A stretch of DNA of 64,000 bases from Candidatus Amoebophilus asiaticus 5a2 (GTDB lineage Bacteria; Bacteroidota; Bacteroidia; Cytophagales; Amoebophilaceae), in assembly GCF_000020565.1 (NCBI RefSeq), contig NC_010830.1:1282001-1346000 (forward strand), in the 5' to 3' direction. Made by a program: the position numbers and the translations under genes. Numbering within the stretch: position 1 is the first letter of the stretch; every line of letters starts with the position of its first letter. The notes below the pieces were generated by a model. The model was not told the DNA's origin. It did not search any database and saw nothing but the letters and a program-made list of their open reading frames with translations. Below are positions 1 through 8,526 of this stretch, piece by piece.

Positions 1-1
1 G

Positions 2-571
2 CATGGACGCGTATTGCAAGAGTTTGTACCACAAAAAAAAGAAGCCATCAACGAGGAAACGGCCTGGTTAATGTTGCATATGCTTAAGGGAACTATAGAA
101 GAGAATGGAACATTCCGTGGCTTAAGTAAGGAAATGAGAGAAAATAATGAAGTTTGCGGTAAGACAGGTACAACATCTAATCATTCAGATGGATGGTGTA
201 TTGGCATGGTCAAGGATTTATGTACAGGTGTTTGGGTAGGTGGTGAGAATCGCTCTATACACTTTAAGACCCTAGCTACAGGCCAGGGCGCTGTTACAAC
301 AAGACCCATATGGGAAAAATTTATACTACGTCTATATGCTGACCCTGATGTGCCATATAACAAAGGACCTTTGCCTAAACCAACGATGCCACTAAATTTA
401 CCATGTATGCAGGTGCAGTCAGATAAAACCATGGCAACTAAACAGCTAACTGAATTTAATAATCCACCATTGAATGATATGAATTCTTTAGATAATGAGG
501 ACGCTCAGGGATCAGCTGAGATAGAGAAAGATTCAGTAGATACTTATATAAATGCTGATGAAGTATTTTAA
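2..571 (+). CDS. mrcA: Penicillin-binding protein 1A, C-terminal part (cut by window edge)
   Basis: This is the 3' end of a class A penicillin-binding protein, which polymerises and cross-links peptidoglycan in the periplasm. The frame is open from the first bases, so the true start lies upstream. The transpeptidase KTG box is visible in VCGKTGTTSNHSDGW, followed by the typical GVWVGGEN strand and the TRPIWEKF helix. A tail of about 70 residues rich in Asp, Glu and Asn follows the domain. The family assignment is firm; whether it is PBP1A or another class A protein cannot be settled from the fragment. With dapD further along, it suggests that some wall synthesis is kept. Confidence 0.85.
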   Translation, partial: HGRVLQEFVPQKKEAINEETAWLMLHMLKGTIEENGTFRGLSKEMRENNEVCGKTGTTSNHSDGWCIGMVKDLCTGVWVGGENRSIHFKTLATGQGAVTTRPIWEKFILRLYADPDVPYNKGPLPKPTMPLNLPCMQVQSDKTMATKQLTEFNNPPLNDMNSLDNEDAQGSAEIEKDSVDTYINADEVF

Positions 572-636
572 CAAATATGTTACAAATACGAAGCATATAA
601 TGTATTAATTATTAATCCTTGCTATTAAATACTAAA

Positions 637-2403
637 ATGAATAATCCTTACTTTCGCTTGATTCGTACTATATGGCATTACGGGGTACCTTGGCGTGGTA
701 CTATTGTAGGTTACTATATAGCTTATATCTTGGCACGTGCCATTAGAAATTTAGCTCCTTATGCATTTGGAAGAACTATTGACATACTACAAAACTTCAA
801 GCCAGATCGTCTTGAAGAAGTTATTTACTGGCTTATTGTAGGCGTAGGCGTTGTGTTGGTGTATTGGTTGTTACATGGCCCCACACGTGTTATTGAGCGC
901 AACACAGCATTAAAAATCCAGCAAGCTTTTCAACTAAATCTATATGAAAAGCTTACACAACTACCTCTCAAATGGCATCAAGAGCATCATTCGGGTAATA
1001 CTGTAACACGTATTAACCGTGCCTCTAATGCACTCTATGACTTTGCCGAAGATCAATTTATCTACATCCAAACTATTGTTACGTTTTTTACTTCCATTGT
1101 ATTTTTACTGTGGATTTCGCCAGTAGTAGGAGTGTTGAGTCTTATTACTTCTGCTCTTTCTATGTTTACAGTCATTTGGTTCGACCGTAAACTAACCCGT
1201 CTATATGATACACAAAATGAAATAGAGAACAAATTGGGCGCAGTATTATTTGATTACCTTAATAATATGACTACGGTGCTGACCTTGCGACTTGGTAGTT
1301 TAACGCATGGTAATCTGGCACAATGCATGAAGTCTATTTGGCCATCTTTCAAAAAAGATGTTGTAACCAATGAAGTTAAATGGTTTACAATGGAAATGCT
1401 GCTAACAATATCACAAACCATAATTCTTATAGGTTATATTATCTATACTTTACATGCAACAGGTGCCATTATGATTGGTGTGGTGATTATGATTTTTCGC
1501 TATCAATGGGAGCTTGGTTCAGTTTTCCAAGAGCTTAGTATTCATTATAGCCGACTAGTACATATGAATACAGATATTGAGACTATAGAACCACTACTTA
1601 GCGATATTAAGAAGTTCGCACACAAACCAGCAGGTATAGAGGTTGCTCGTCAATGGCATACTATACAGGTACGAGAACTTTGTTTTCAACATAATAAGGT
1701 TGCTGACAATAAACCTACTTTTAACGATTTAAGCTTTACTATACAACGTGCGGAAAAGATAGCACTTATTGGGTCAAGTGGTGGTGGCAAAAGTACTTTA
1801 TTAAATCTATTAAGTGGACTTTACACACCCTCAAAAGTTAATCTTCTAATTGATGGAGTATCCTTTGATATCTTAGAACCACTTCAAAGTATAGCAACAC
1901 TTATTCCACAGGATCCTGAAATCTTTGAGAATACCGTTTATTTTAACATTACTATGGGATTGCCTGCAGAACCGGCTGAGTTACAACATATTATGCAATT
2001 GTCAAGATTTTCAAGTGTATTAGAAAAGCTTTCAGAAGGGTTAGAAACCTATATCCATGAAAAAGGACTTAACCTATCTGTCGGACAGAAACAGCGTTTG
2101 GCACTTGCCCGTGGATTGTTTGCAGCACGTTTTAGCTCTCTTATTTTAATGGATGAGCCTACCTCAAGCTTAGACTTACAAACAGAAAAAGAAATTTTTT
2201 CTGATGTTATCCGTAACTTACAAAATTCTACAATGATTATTTCCTTACACCGGCTACATCTTCTACCGCTCTTTAGTAGAATTATCATGCTAGACAAGCA
2301 AGGAATTGTAGCAGATGGCTCTGCTAAAGAGTTACTAAATGAGCCAGGAGTTGTACGTGATTTATGGAAAAAATATCAGGCACATTCAGAAAATGAAAAC
2401 TAA
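637..2403 (+). CDS. ABC exporter, fused membrane and ATPase domains
   Basis: A 588-residue half-size ABC exporter of the MsbA/multidrug type. The N-terminal 320 residues hold about six hydrophobic segments. The ATPase domain follows with Walker A GSSGGGKST near residue 379, signature LSVGQKQRLALARG, Walker B SLILMDEPTSSLD and a switch histidine in SLHRLH. The ATG at 637 is preferred over an in-frame TTG at 619 because it is the first ATG and gives the usual MNNPYFRLIR-type start. The substrate (lipid, peptide or drug) cannot be read from the sequence. It stands alone, 65 bases after the penicillin-binding protein gene. Confidence 0.85.
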   Translation: MNNPYFRLIRTIWHYGVPWRGTIVGYYIAYILARAIRNLAPYAFGRTIDILQNFKPDRLEEVIYWLIVGVGVVLVYWLLHGPTRVIERNTALKIQQAFQLNLYEKLTQLPLKWHQEHHSGNTVTRINRASNALYDFAEDQFIYIQTIVTFFTSIVFLLWISPVVGVLSLITSALSMFTVIWFDRKLTRLYDTQNEIENKLGAVLFDYLNNMTTVLTLRLGSLTHGNLAQCMKSIWPSFKKDVVTNEVKWFTMEMLLTISQTIILIGYIIYTLHATGAIMIGVVIMIFRYQWELGSVFQELSIHYSRLVHMNTDIETIEPLLSDIKKFAHKPAGIEVARQWHTIQVRELCFQHNKVADNKPTFNDLSFTIQRAEKIALIGSSGGGKSTLLNLLSGLYTPSKVNLLIDGVSFDILEPLQSIATLIPQDPEIFENTVYFNITMGLPAEPAELQHIMQLSRFSSVLEKLSEGLETYIHEKGLNLSVGQKQRLALARGLFAARFSSLILMDEPTSSLDLQTEKEIFSDVIRNLQNSTMIISLHRLHLLPLFSRIIMLDKQGIVADGSAKELLNEPGVVRDLWKKYQAHSENEN

Positions 2404-3054
2404 ATGTGATAGGGGTAGGTATTTAGTAAACTAGTATTTAATTAGTTGGCCCCTTATTAAAAACTTTAAAAGCCTAATAAATCTGCATTTTTAAATGCAG
2501 ATTATAGATGGAAATATCAAAGAATAGCTAAAAATTGTAAAAAAGTTTAGATATATCTCAAAAACTTGTAAAGTATGCCACATCAAGCAAGCGTATATTT
2601 TAGTAAAAAAGAAGGGCTTAAGTTATTTGGATAGCACCATATAAGCTTACAGAGAGCTAGACTAAATCAATAACCTTACACCAATTAAGTAAGTTTCTAG
2701 CAGAAAAATAAATCCTTAATACGCAGTTAAAAGGGAGCTTAGCACAATTTCTGTCTAGGTTAATTAAAGCAAGCACTATTCTTAAAAGCCTACTAATTAA
2801 CCCTAATAAATTTTTGTATAAACTGTACAATAAAAATATATGCTATGTTCATATAAAATCAATTCACTAAAATTATTACGCTAATATTTATATATAATTT
2901 CAAAGTACATCTACAGTACTAGTGTACCATAATAAGTACAATGAAATGCTATGTAAAAAGTACATTCCAATATTATTCTTAAAGTTTATAGTTCTCCGGC
3001 TTTCAGAGAATATTAATATCTTGGCTTGCTTTGTAAAACTCGTGGTTATTTATT
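2404..3054. other. Gene-poor AT-rich stretch
   Basis: About 650 bases without a credible gene. Short open stretches near 2520-2640 hint at a decayed coding region with several stops, but no family could be recognised. The segment ends at the left terminal repeat of the IS1-type element. Confidence 0.5.
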
Positions 3055-3794
3055 ATTTGGTATTGTTAAATTGGGATAGGATTAGTAAGTTAGAGGAAAA
3101 AGTATGAATTGTCCTCGATGTAATAATACTCAAAGCTGTAAAGATGGAATTGTTAGAGGTAGACAGCGCTACCAGTGTAAAAGTTGCCGTTTCCCTTACA
3201 CAGTTAGTCACAAATCAGATGTTAAACCTGTATCTACTAAGCGAAAAGCGTTGCAATTATACTTAGAAGGATTAGGATTTCGAGCTATAGGCCGTATACT
3301 CAACATAAGCTATGGAACAGTCTATCAATGGGTAAAAGCATGTGGAGATCAAGTAAGTTTACCAGAAAGACAAGATCAAGTAGATATAGTCGAGATGGAT
3401 GAAATACACACATATGTGGGTTCAAAAAAGTCTACTGCTGGATATGGATAGCTGTTGATAGATTGAGCAAGCGTTTTATATCATATGTGTGTGGAGATCG
3501 CTCGACACAAACCGGATTGAAGTTATGGGAGCGCGTCAAGGATATAGGCAAGCTGTATTGTAGTGATTATTGGAAAAGCTACCAGCAGTTTATTCCAAAA
3601 GATAAACACCGACAAAGCAAATCAGAAACTTATACAGTGGAAGGATATAATAGCTTAATGAGGCACTATTTAGCAAGATTTAAGCGTAAAGGAAAATGCT
3701 ATAGCAAACAGGTGCACATGATAGAAAAATCGCTCAACCTGCTAATGGCCAAGCTAAATAATCAGCTGCCTATCTTAATTTAACAATACCAAAT
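3055..3794 (+). mobile_element. IS1-family insertion sequence, apparently complete
   Basis: The element is about 740 bases, the usual IS1 size. The ends are inverted repeats: 18 of 18 bases match between 3055-3072 and 3777-3794, and the match resumes after two mismatches to give 24 of 26. The right repeat overlaps the transposase stop codon. No clear target duplication is seen, because the right side abuts an IS110 element within a few bases. Confidence 0.85.
3104..3783 (+). CDS. IS1-family transposase InsAB, joined by a -1 frameshift
   Basis: Two overlapping frames encode one transposase of about 226 residues. The upstream frame (3104-3451) has a zinc-finger start, CPRCNNTQ and CKSCRF, then a helix-turn-helix region and the first catalytic acidic motif VEMDEIHTYVG. 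The second frame (through 3783) supplies CWIWIAVDRLSKRF and the second catalytic region YCSDYWKSY, and ends in IS1-type KSLN. The frames meet at A AAA AAG (3424-3430), read in zero frame as TCA AAA AAG, which is a canonical -1 slippery heptamer. The split therefore looks like programmed frameshifting and not decay. Confidence 0.85.
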
Positions 3795-3811
3795 TTACAT
3801 ATGAACTGTGT

Positions 3812-4792
3812 TCAAAAGCAAGGTTTGCTCACATAATTTTCATCGTAGACTGTTTGATTTGTTACAATAGCAAAAGCCTGTTTAAGGAGCTTGTTAACGA
3901 CAGCTATCAACGCCTGTTTTTTAGCTTTCCCTTTGGCAAGTAACCGTTGGTAAAGCTCCCTGCATGCTTTGTTGTAACGTTTAGCACTCCATGCACAGAC
4001 ATATAACATCGCTCTTATTCGAGACATACCCATCTTAGTTATCCTTGCTTTGCCTTTTACGCTTGTTCCAGATTCAAATATCCGGGGGCTTAATTCTATA
4101 TAAGAACCCAGTTTTCTATAATTACTAAAGCGGTTAAATCCTCCGATCAGTACTATTAACAGGATAGATGTCTTTCTGCCTAATCCTGGTATGGTTTCTA
4201 AATCAGCTAACATAGAACCATAATGCTTTCTGGCCAGCTCTTCCATCTGTTTAGTAAGCTTATCAATGAGCTCTTGCTTATGTTTGAGCTCTTGTTCAAT
4301 AATTTGTTCTAGCTTTGTACCTAGCATACCACTGCTGCTAAAACCTTCATGCTGGTTACTGAGTGCTGTATGTTCTTTATGTAGATTGTCCAGTAAAGCT
4401 TGCATCTGCTGTAAGGCTACAACATATTTCTGCGGTGGCTGCCAGAGGGCAGGCTTTTCCATCTGACCATATTCGGCAATCATTTTTGCATCCTTTTTAT
4501 CTGTTTTTGCCCTTGACATACGCATCTGACAAAACCTGCGGATTACTAGTGGGTTAATAACACTCACTCCTATCCCTTGCTGGGTGAGATAAGCTGCTAA
4601 CTTCATATAGTATGGTGGTCCAGAGGCTTCCATGACTACCACACTGTTTTGAGGAAGCACTTTTAATAAAGCTTCAAACCCATCTTGTCTATTATCAAAC
4701 TTATAGTAAGTATATGCTTGGCCATTAGGTAAAGCAACATCAAAGAAGGGTTTAGAAATATCTACCCCTACATAATTTATTGAACTTTGCAT
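3812..4792 (-). CDS. IS110-family DEDD transposase
   Basis: A 326-residue recombinase. The N-terminal RuvC-like domain has YVGVDISK, VVMEASGP and KTDKKDAKMIAEY, giving the DEDD acidic set. The middle is a coiled-coil region. The C-terminal Transposase_20 domain starts at IPGLGRKTS and holds the Ser-containing segment GTSVKGKARITKMG. The length is close to the family norm and the frame is intact, so the element may be active. The family is known to be guided by a structured RNA from the noncoding end; see the RNA feature at 4843-4955. Confidence 0.92.
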   Translation of the reverse strand: MQSSINYVGVDISKPFFDVALPNGQAYTYYKFDNRQDGFEALLKVLPQNSVVVMEASGPPYYMKLAAYLTQQGIGVSVINPLVIRRFCQMRMSRAKTDKKDAKMIAEYGQMEKPALWQPPQKYVVALQQMQALLDNLHKEHTALSNQHEGFSSSGMLGTKLEQIIEQELKHKQELIDKLTKQMEELARKHYGSMLADLETIPGLGRKTSILLIVLIGGFNRFSNYRKLGSYIELSPRIFESGTSVKGKARITKMGMSRIRAMLYVCAWSAKRYNKACRELYQRLLAKGKAKKQALIAVVNKLLKQAFAIVTNQTVYDENYVSKPCF

Positions 4793-4842
4793 AGCTATAT
4801 TATTTTATATAATTTTACTACTAACCCTAAAAAGGTAGAAGG

Positions 4843-4955
4843 AACTGCACAAGCCTTATCAATCCTACATGCAGGCTCAGTAGCCTAATGAACTGTCCAA
4901 GGTCTTTGCAGTTGAGTAAAGAAATTAGCATATGCAACAGCCTTTATGAGCTAAT
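4843..4955 (-). ncRNA. Candidate IS110 bridge RNA (first lineage)
   Basis: Two nested stem-loops lie upstream of the transposase on its strand. The first to be transcribed has stem arms ATTAGC/GCTAAT (4950-4955 and 4924-4929). The second has arms AACTGCA/TGCAGTT (4907-4913 and 4843-4849) around an inner hairpin AGGCT-ACTG-AGCCT (4873-4886). The 5' side of the second internal loop (4888-4896) is identical over 9 bases to the element's transposase-distal end (3801-3809), as expected of a donor guide. Transcription is not shown; the RNA limits are approximate. Confidence 0.55.
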
Positions 4956-5044
4956 GTGTGCCTTAATTTTTGCTCTTTACCCTTTTCTTCTGCAATCAAT
5001 TTACTCTTTAGATTTTCCTTACTCAACATTTATACAAACATAGG

Positions 5045-5221
5045 ATGTGTGCTATAAGCTCAATTAAAAACAATACAGAAATCAAACTTTATTATGATCG
5101 AAAGGTAAAAGAAGGAAAAAATAAGAAGATTATAATCAATGCTATTCGCAATAAAATACTCCACAGGATATATGCTTGTGTTAGAGACCAAAGAATGTAT
5201 GAATATAAGCAAGTAGCTTAA
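5045..5221 (+). pseudogene. C-terminal remnant of an IS110-family transposase
   Basis: A 58-codon open stretch starting MCAISSIKNN and ending MYEYKQVA aligns without gaps to the last residues of the IS110 transposase at 45479-46480, which has MCALSSIRNN and MHEYKQVA at the same places. Everything upstream is missing, so this is a fragment of the second IS110 lineage left after the neighbouring IS110 or a deletion removed the rest. Confidence 0.8.
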
Positions 5222-5322
5222 TAATTAACATCATTAAAAATCTCTCTAAAAATTTGCTAGAGTCATAGAAATCGTAATGCCTGCCAAATTATAACGCTGA
5301 TATTAGTGCAGTTGTGAACATT

Positions 5323-5421
5323 TCACTTCTTGATAGCTTCCTACCTTTTACCTCTTGGTAGCTTTAATCTTTTAAGCAGATCATCTATCAGTATATATAG
5401 GGTAATTGTTTTATCAATCAT
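5323..5421 (-). pseudogene. Possible N-terminal remnant of an IS982-like transposase
   Basis: A short minus-strand frame begins MIDKTITLYILIDDLLK and is broken by an in-frame stop after about 26 codons. The start resembles the N-terminus of IS982-type transposases, which begin with a similar IxxFIDDxxK pattern. The match is short and made from memory of the family, so the call is tentative. The rest of 5222-5542 shows nothing else. Confidence 0.3.
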
Positions 5422-5542
5422 GTAAGACTCCGCTTATTGGATCATAGAGCTTATGCACTATGTTAGCAAGATTATGTAAGTTTATACCTATATTTTATCT
5501 AGTAACTGGAGCCAATTAAATTAAAATTTGATTATAAGGATA

Positions 5543-6943
5543 CTATTCAATAGATGGAGCATCAAAGCGGTTTTCTTTGAATTTAGACCCTAGATTCTTA
5601 GTTTTTATTAGAGTATAAATAGCCTCTAATTCAATATCATTTTTAATATCATTTTTAACAAGTGGAATGTCTAAACGATATACTTCACCTGTTTTAGCAT
5701 TAATAATCATTGATCTGACCAACTTAATGAAATGATTTTCTTGTAAATATGTTTCAATAAGTTTTAGCTCTTCTTTATTTCTTTTTTTTAAAAGTGATGG
5801 TTGGCCTATCGCAAGTAGATGATGGTCCAAAGCACTTGCTTGGCAATGCAGATGACCCCACCGCTCCCCAAATTTCTTACAGTCTATAACAGGTTGGATA
5901 TCAATGGCAAAGTTCTTAAATCCCAAGGTTGTTAATGTTCTATAAAGTTTAGCAAACCCTTCTGTATAGCAACTAGCGACTAAAACTACTTTCGCTTGTG
6001 CACGTTCTTCTATAGTAATGTTATCGGTAAATAAAGAGCTTAATGATACATCTACATATCCACTCATTTCAGATAAATGTGCAAAAAGTGTTTTCTGAGG
6101 GGTTATAACAGCAACTCCTATACAAGTCCATAACTCATTGGTCAGGAAGATATGTTTAGCTGTAGGATTGTCCAAAATGCCTGCTTCACCTTCGTTAACA
6201 CAAAATAAATTTTCAGAATTATTTAAATCCAGTAAACTAATAGGAGTAAAATCCAATTTGGGCAATTGCTTGATTTGAGTAATCTCTTTTGGGCTAAGCC
6301 CAATTGCTTTTAACAACGATTCAAACTGACCATCTGTATAAAGACGTATACTATACGTGTCTTCCGACTTTTTTATTGTAAATAAGTTTAGATATAAATC
6401 TTTCCATTGCTCACTAGTATGGCTGGTGATGCTTGGAATAATTCTTGTAGTGAGTTTATGGTCGCGTGATTGATATAAATTATTGGATAAACTAGATGAT
6501 ACAGATGGTGTACTAGGTATAAAATTTTTATTGTTACATCTAGCAATTACAAAATCAGTGTTGACAATATCGGGCAGTAAACTTATTATATTTGGGTTCT
6601 TTAATTGCGATAAGTAGGTAACTCCTAAATTTGATGAGTAGAAATCTAAAGCTGCTGTGCTATTATGTGATGATTTATCGAAACCAGGGGGCACAGGTAT
6701 GGTTTCTGGTCCTTCGATTAGGTATATTCCTTCAGATGATCCAACCATGTCTGATATGTTATTTTCTTCAATTGTAGTTGACTCTACGCTTGCTTTAGCG
6801 CTATCTGATGTTTGGACCACCTGAGGATCTGTATTAGTATTAGGTTGAATAATATGTGGAGGGATCTTACAGCTTTCAATAAGTAATAGGATGAATAATA
6901 GTATTGGTGTTGACAGTCGAGATATATAAAATTTAGTTCGCAT
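5543..6943 (-). CDS. Lipoprotein with a CheD-like glutamine deamidase domain
   Basis: A 466-residue protein with a lipoprotein signal peptide (LLLIESC, lipidated Cys25). Residues about 247-425 resemble chemotaxis protein CheD. NEGEAGILDNP matches the CheD GE-x-x-V-x-x-NP start. LTNELWTC then places Thr268 six residues before Cys274, and His289 follows in LFAHL, mirroring the Thr-Cys-His set of CheD. RSMIINAKTGEVYRL near residue 410 matches the CheD C-terminal strand. CheD deamidates receptor glutamines, and the same fold and Cys-His chemistry occur in CNF1 and BLF1 toxins. No chemotaxis gene is nearby, so a host-directed role is plausible but inferred. Residues 30-245 are not recognised. Confidence 0.6.
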   Translation of the reverse strand: MRTKFYISRLSTPILLFILLLIESCKIPPHIIQPNTNTDPQVVQTSDSAKASVESTTIEENNISDMVGSSEGIYLIEGPETIPVPPGFDKSSHNSTAALDFYSSNLGVTYLSQLKNPNIISLLPDIVNTDFVIARCNNKNFIPSTPSVSSSLSNNLYQSRDHKLTTRIIPSITSHTSEQWKDLYLNLFTIKKSEDTYSIRLYTDGQFESLLKAIGLSPKEITQIKQLPKLDFTPISLLDLNNSENLFCVNEGEAGILDNPTAKHIFLTNELWTCIGVAVITPQKTLFAHLSEMSGYVDVSLSSLFTDNITIEERAQAKVVLVASCYTEGFAKLYRTLTTLGFKNFAIDIQPVIDCKKFGERWGHLHCQASALDHHLLAIGQPSLLKKRNKEELKLIETYLQENHFIKLVRSMIINAKTGEVYRLDIPLVKNDIKNDIELEAIYTLIKTKNLGSKFKENRFDAPSIE

Positions 6944-7074
6944 ATATTGATTATTTTTGGCACTTAATAATAAAATGGTATAAGTATGAATAATATTGAT
7001 ATCTCCAGAGCTAGATTGTGAAATTTTTACTTTACAAAGATATTCTAAATGAGGGAATTAATTTAATGGAATAT

Positions 7075-7640
7075 TAAAAATCGTTTGCTTCAAATTTAAA
7101 TTTTAAATTCTTAGTTTTTGCTAAAGTAAAAATAGCATTTGATTTAGCACCATCTATAATAGTTTGGGCATTTAATCGACATACTCTTCCTTTTTCAGCA
7201 TTAATAAAATCATTGGTCCGACCAACCTAATGAGATGGGTTTTTTATAAATATGTTTCAATAAGAGTGAGGGTGAGTTCATTTTTATTTATCCTTGTCAC
7301 AAGTGGTTGTTTGCCTAAGTTGCATTTATTCCTGTATTGCAATCTGTTATCACTGATACTTTCACCATCCAAAAATCTAACTCTTAATTGAAAACTATTT
7401 AAATCAGCTGACTGTACATCTTGTGCTAGCATAATACTAACTTTTATTGTCTTATCTACCTCTTTAAAATCCTTAGTACTCACTTCCATTTTTAACGTAT
7501 CTACTTGTGTTTGAGGATTTCCTTTTTCTTGATTACCGCAACCAATAAGGCTTAAAAGGAATATAAAACTTAAACTTTTACTTATTGAATGGGCATATCT
7601 GCTGGTAATAGATATATTTTTAATTATACTTTGTGCTTAT
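7075..7640 (-). pseudogene. Decayed lipoprotein sharing the C-terminus of the CheD-like protein
   Basis: The frame contains a lipoprotein signal (SFIFLLSLIGC) and a region of about 90 residues, ending in LTLTLIETYL and a stop near 7244. No ATG, GTG or TTG start is found upstream of the signal. Past the stop, shifted frames continue to match the C-terminus of the neighbouring lipoprotein (ELKLIETYL, then INAKTGEVYRL, then TLIKTKNLG). A relative of the 5543-6943 gene was therefore shortened and frameshifted. Confidence 0.65.
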
Positions 7641-7804
7641 TTTATAATAAAAAACTTGTTATTAGTGATTGTTAAGGATAGAAAATAACTTAAGATGTTA
7701 TTTAAAACTTCAACGCTGATTATTTCCAGGATCAGTTTCGAAAACTTGAGTTATCTTGTAATTTTATTTAGCTACTTAAATAGCTTAAAATTTTCTATTA
7801 ATTT

Positions 7805-8335
7805 TAATCTCTTAGGGTTGAATTCCCCGCCGCTTGCGGCGTAAATTGCATATGTGAGTAAATATATCCATAAGAGTCATAATGTAACAGTGTTGTTGTA
7901 TCATTTGGTCTTACCAGCAAAATATAGGCGTGTAGTTTTTGATAAGGAAGTAGATGAAGCCTTGAAAGAAATTTGTATTAAGATTGAAGAGCGTTATCAA
8001 ATTAAGTTTTTAGAAATAGGAACCGATAAAGACCATGTACATATGCTGGTACAGAGCGTTCCAACATATAGCATAACCAAACTCGTAACGCTAATCAAAA
8101 GTCTTACGGCAAGGGAAATATTCAAGCTGTGTCGGCAAGTAAAGAAGCAATTATGGGGTGGGGAGTTTTGGAGTGATGGATATTTTGCAACTACTGTAGG
8201 TAAGCATGGAGATGAGAAGATGATAGCGCGTTATGTGCAAAATCAAGGTAATACGTATGAGATGTTATACGAGAGTAGGCAGCTAAGGTTGTTTTGAATA
8301 CCCCGCTGCTTGCGGCGGGGTTATTTATTGAAGGA
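7805..8335 (+). mobile_element. IS200/IS605-family insertion sequence
   Basis: A single-gene element with a hairpin at each end: the left has stem CGCCGC/GCGGCG around TT (7828-7841), and the right has a 9-pair stem with a TT loop (8301-8320). Such subterminal hairpins are the recognition sites of Y1 transposases. There is no tnpB. The outer limits are approximate because these elements lack terminal repeats and target duplications. Confidence 0.85.
7854..8297 (+). CDS. tnpA: IS200-type Y1 transposase TnpA
   Basis: A 147-residue HUH endonuclease that moves single-stranded DNA. The HUH pair is in DHVHMLVQ. The catalytic tyrosine is in MIARYVQNQG, and YHLVLPAKYRR is the typical N-terminal strand. 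The start is GTG at 7854, beside the left hairpin. The frame is intact and of normal length. A second left end of the same element, with only the first codons of tnpA, lies at 41377-41455. Confidence 0.92.
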   Translation: MSKYIHKSHNVTVLLYHLVLPAKYRRVVFDKEVDEALKEICIKIEERYQIKFLEIGTDKDHVHMLVQSVPTYSITKLVTLIKSLTAREIFKLCRQVKKQLWGGEFWSDGYFATTVGKHGDEKMIARYVQNQGNTYEMLYESRQLRLF

Positions 8336-8337
8336 TA

Positions 8338-8494
8338 CTAACACATACAAGGGGCGCTTTAAGCCGACTTCTAGGAAATAAGTCCTATGTGACGATATAA
8401 TCCCCTTGTAAGGTGTTACAGGTACAGTCTCATATAAAAATTTAGGCTTTAAGGCCCATTATTAGGGAATTGAAAGTGGCCTGTAATGTGTTAG
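8338..8494 (+). ncRNA. Candidate IS110 bridge RNA (second lineage, orphaned)
   Basis: The 157-base region is bounded by a perfect 9-base inverted repeat (8338-8346, 8486-8494). Inside is a stem ACAAGGGG/CCCCTTGT (8347-8354, 8402-8409) enclosing a hairpin TAGGA/TCCTA. A second loop holds ATATAAAAATTTAGGC. The order and sequence blocks match the region upstream of the intact transposase at 45479-46480, while the loop segments differ, as expected for guides. The transposase it served is truncated. Confidence 0.55.
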
Positions 8495-8526
8495 TCTTTT
8501 TGTTTAACAAATAAACCATACTACTC

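Larger units (their letters stand above)
3800..5035 (-). mobile_element. IS110-family insertion sequence (first lineage)
   Basis: One transposase gene lies on the minus strand with about 240 noncoding bases on its 5' side, the layout of the IS110 group. The transposase-distal end is placed near 3800 because a 9-base guide-like segment of the adjacent RNA region matches there. The other end is uncertain, somewhere between 4960 and 5044, where an older IS110 remnant begins. The element lies directly against the right end of the IS1 copy. Confidence 0.7.

Noticed and set aside
2922-3107. 61-codon hydrophobic frame before the IS1 element
   Set aside because: It overlaps the IS1 terminal repeat, has no homology I can recognise and ends inside the transposase start; it is a chance frame.
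8301-8320. Strong GC-rich hairpin as a rho-independent terminator
   Set aside because: It is the right-end recognition hairpin of the IS200 element and pairs with a similar left-end hairpin; any terminator effect is secondary.
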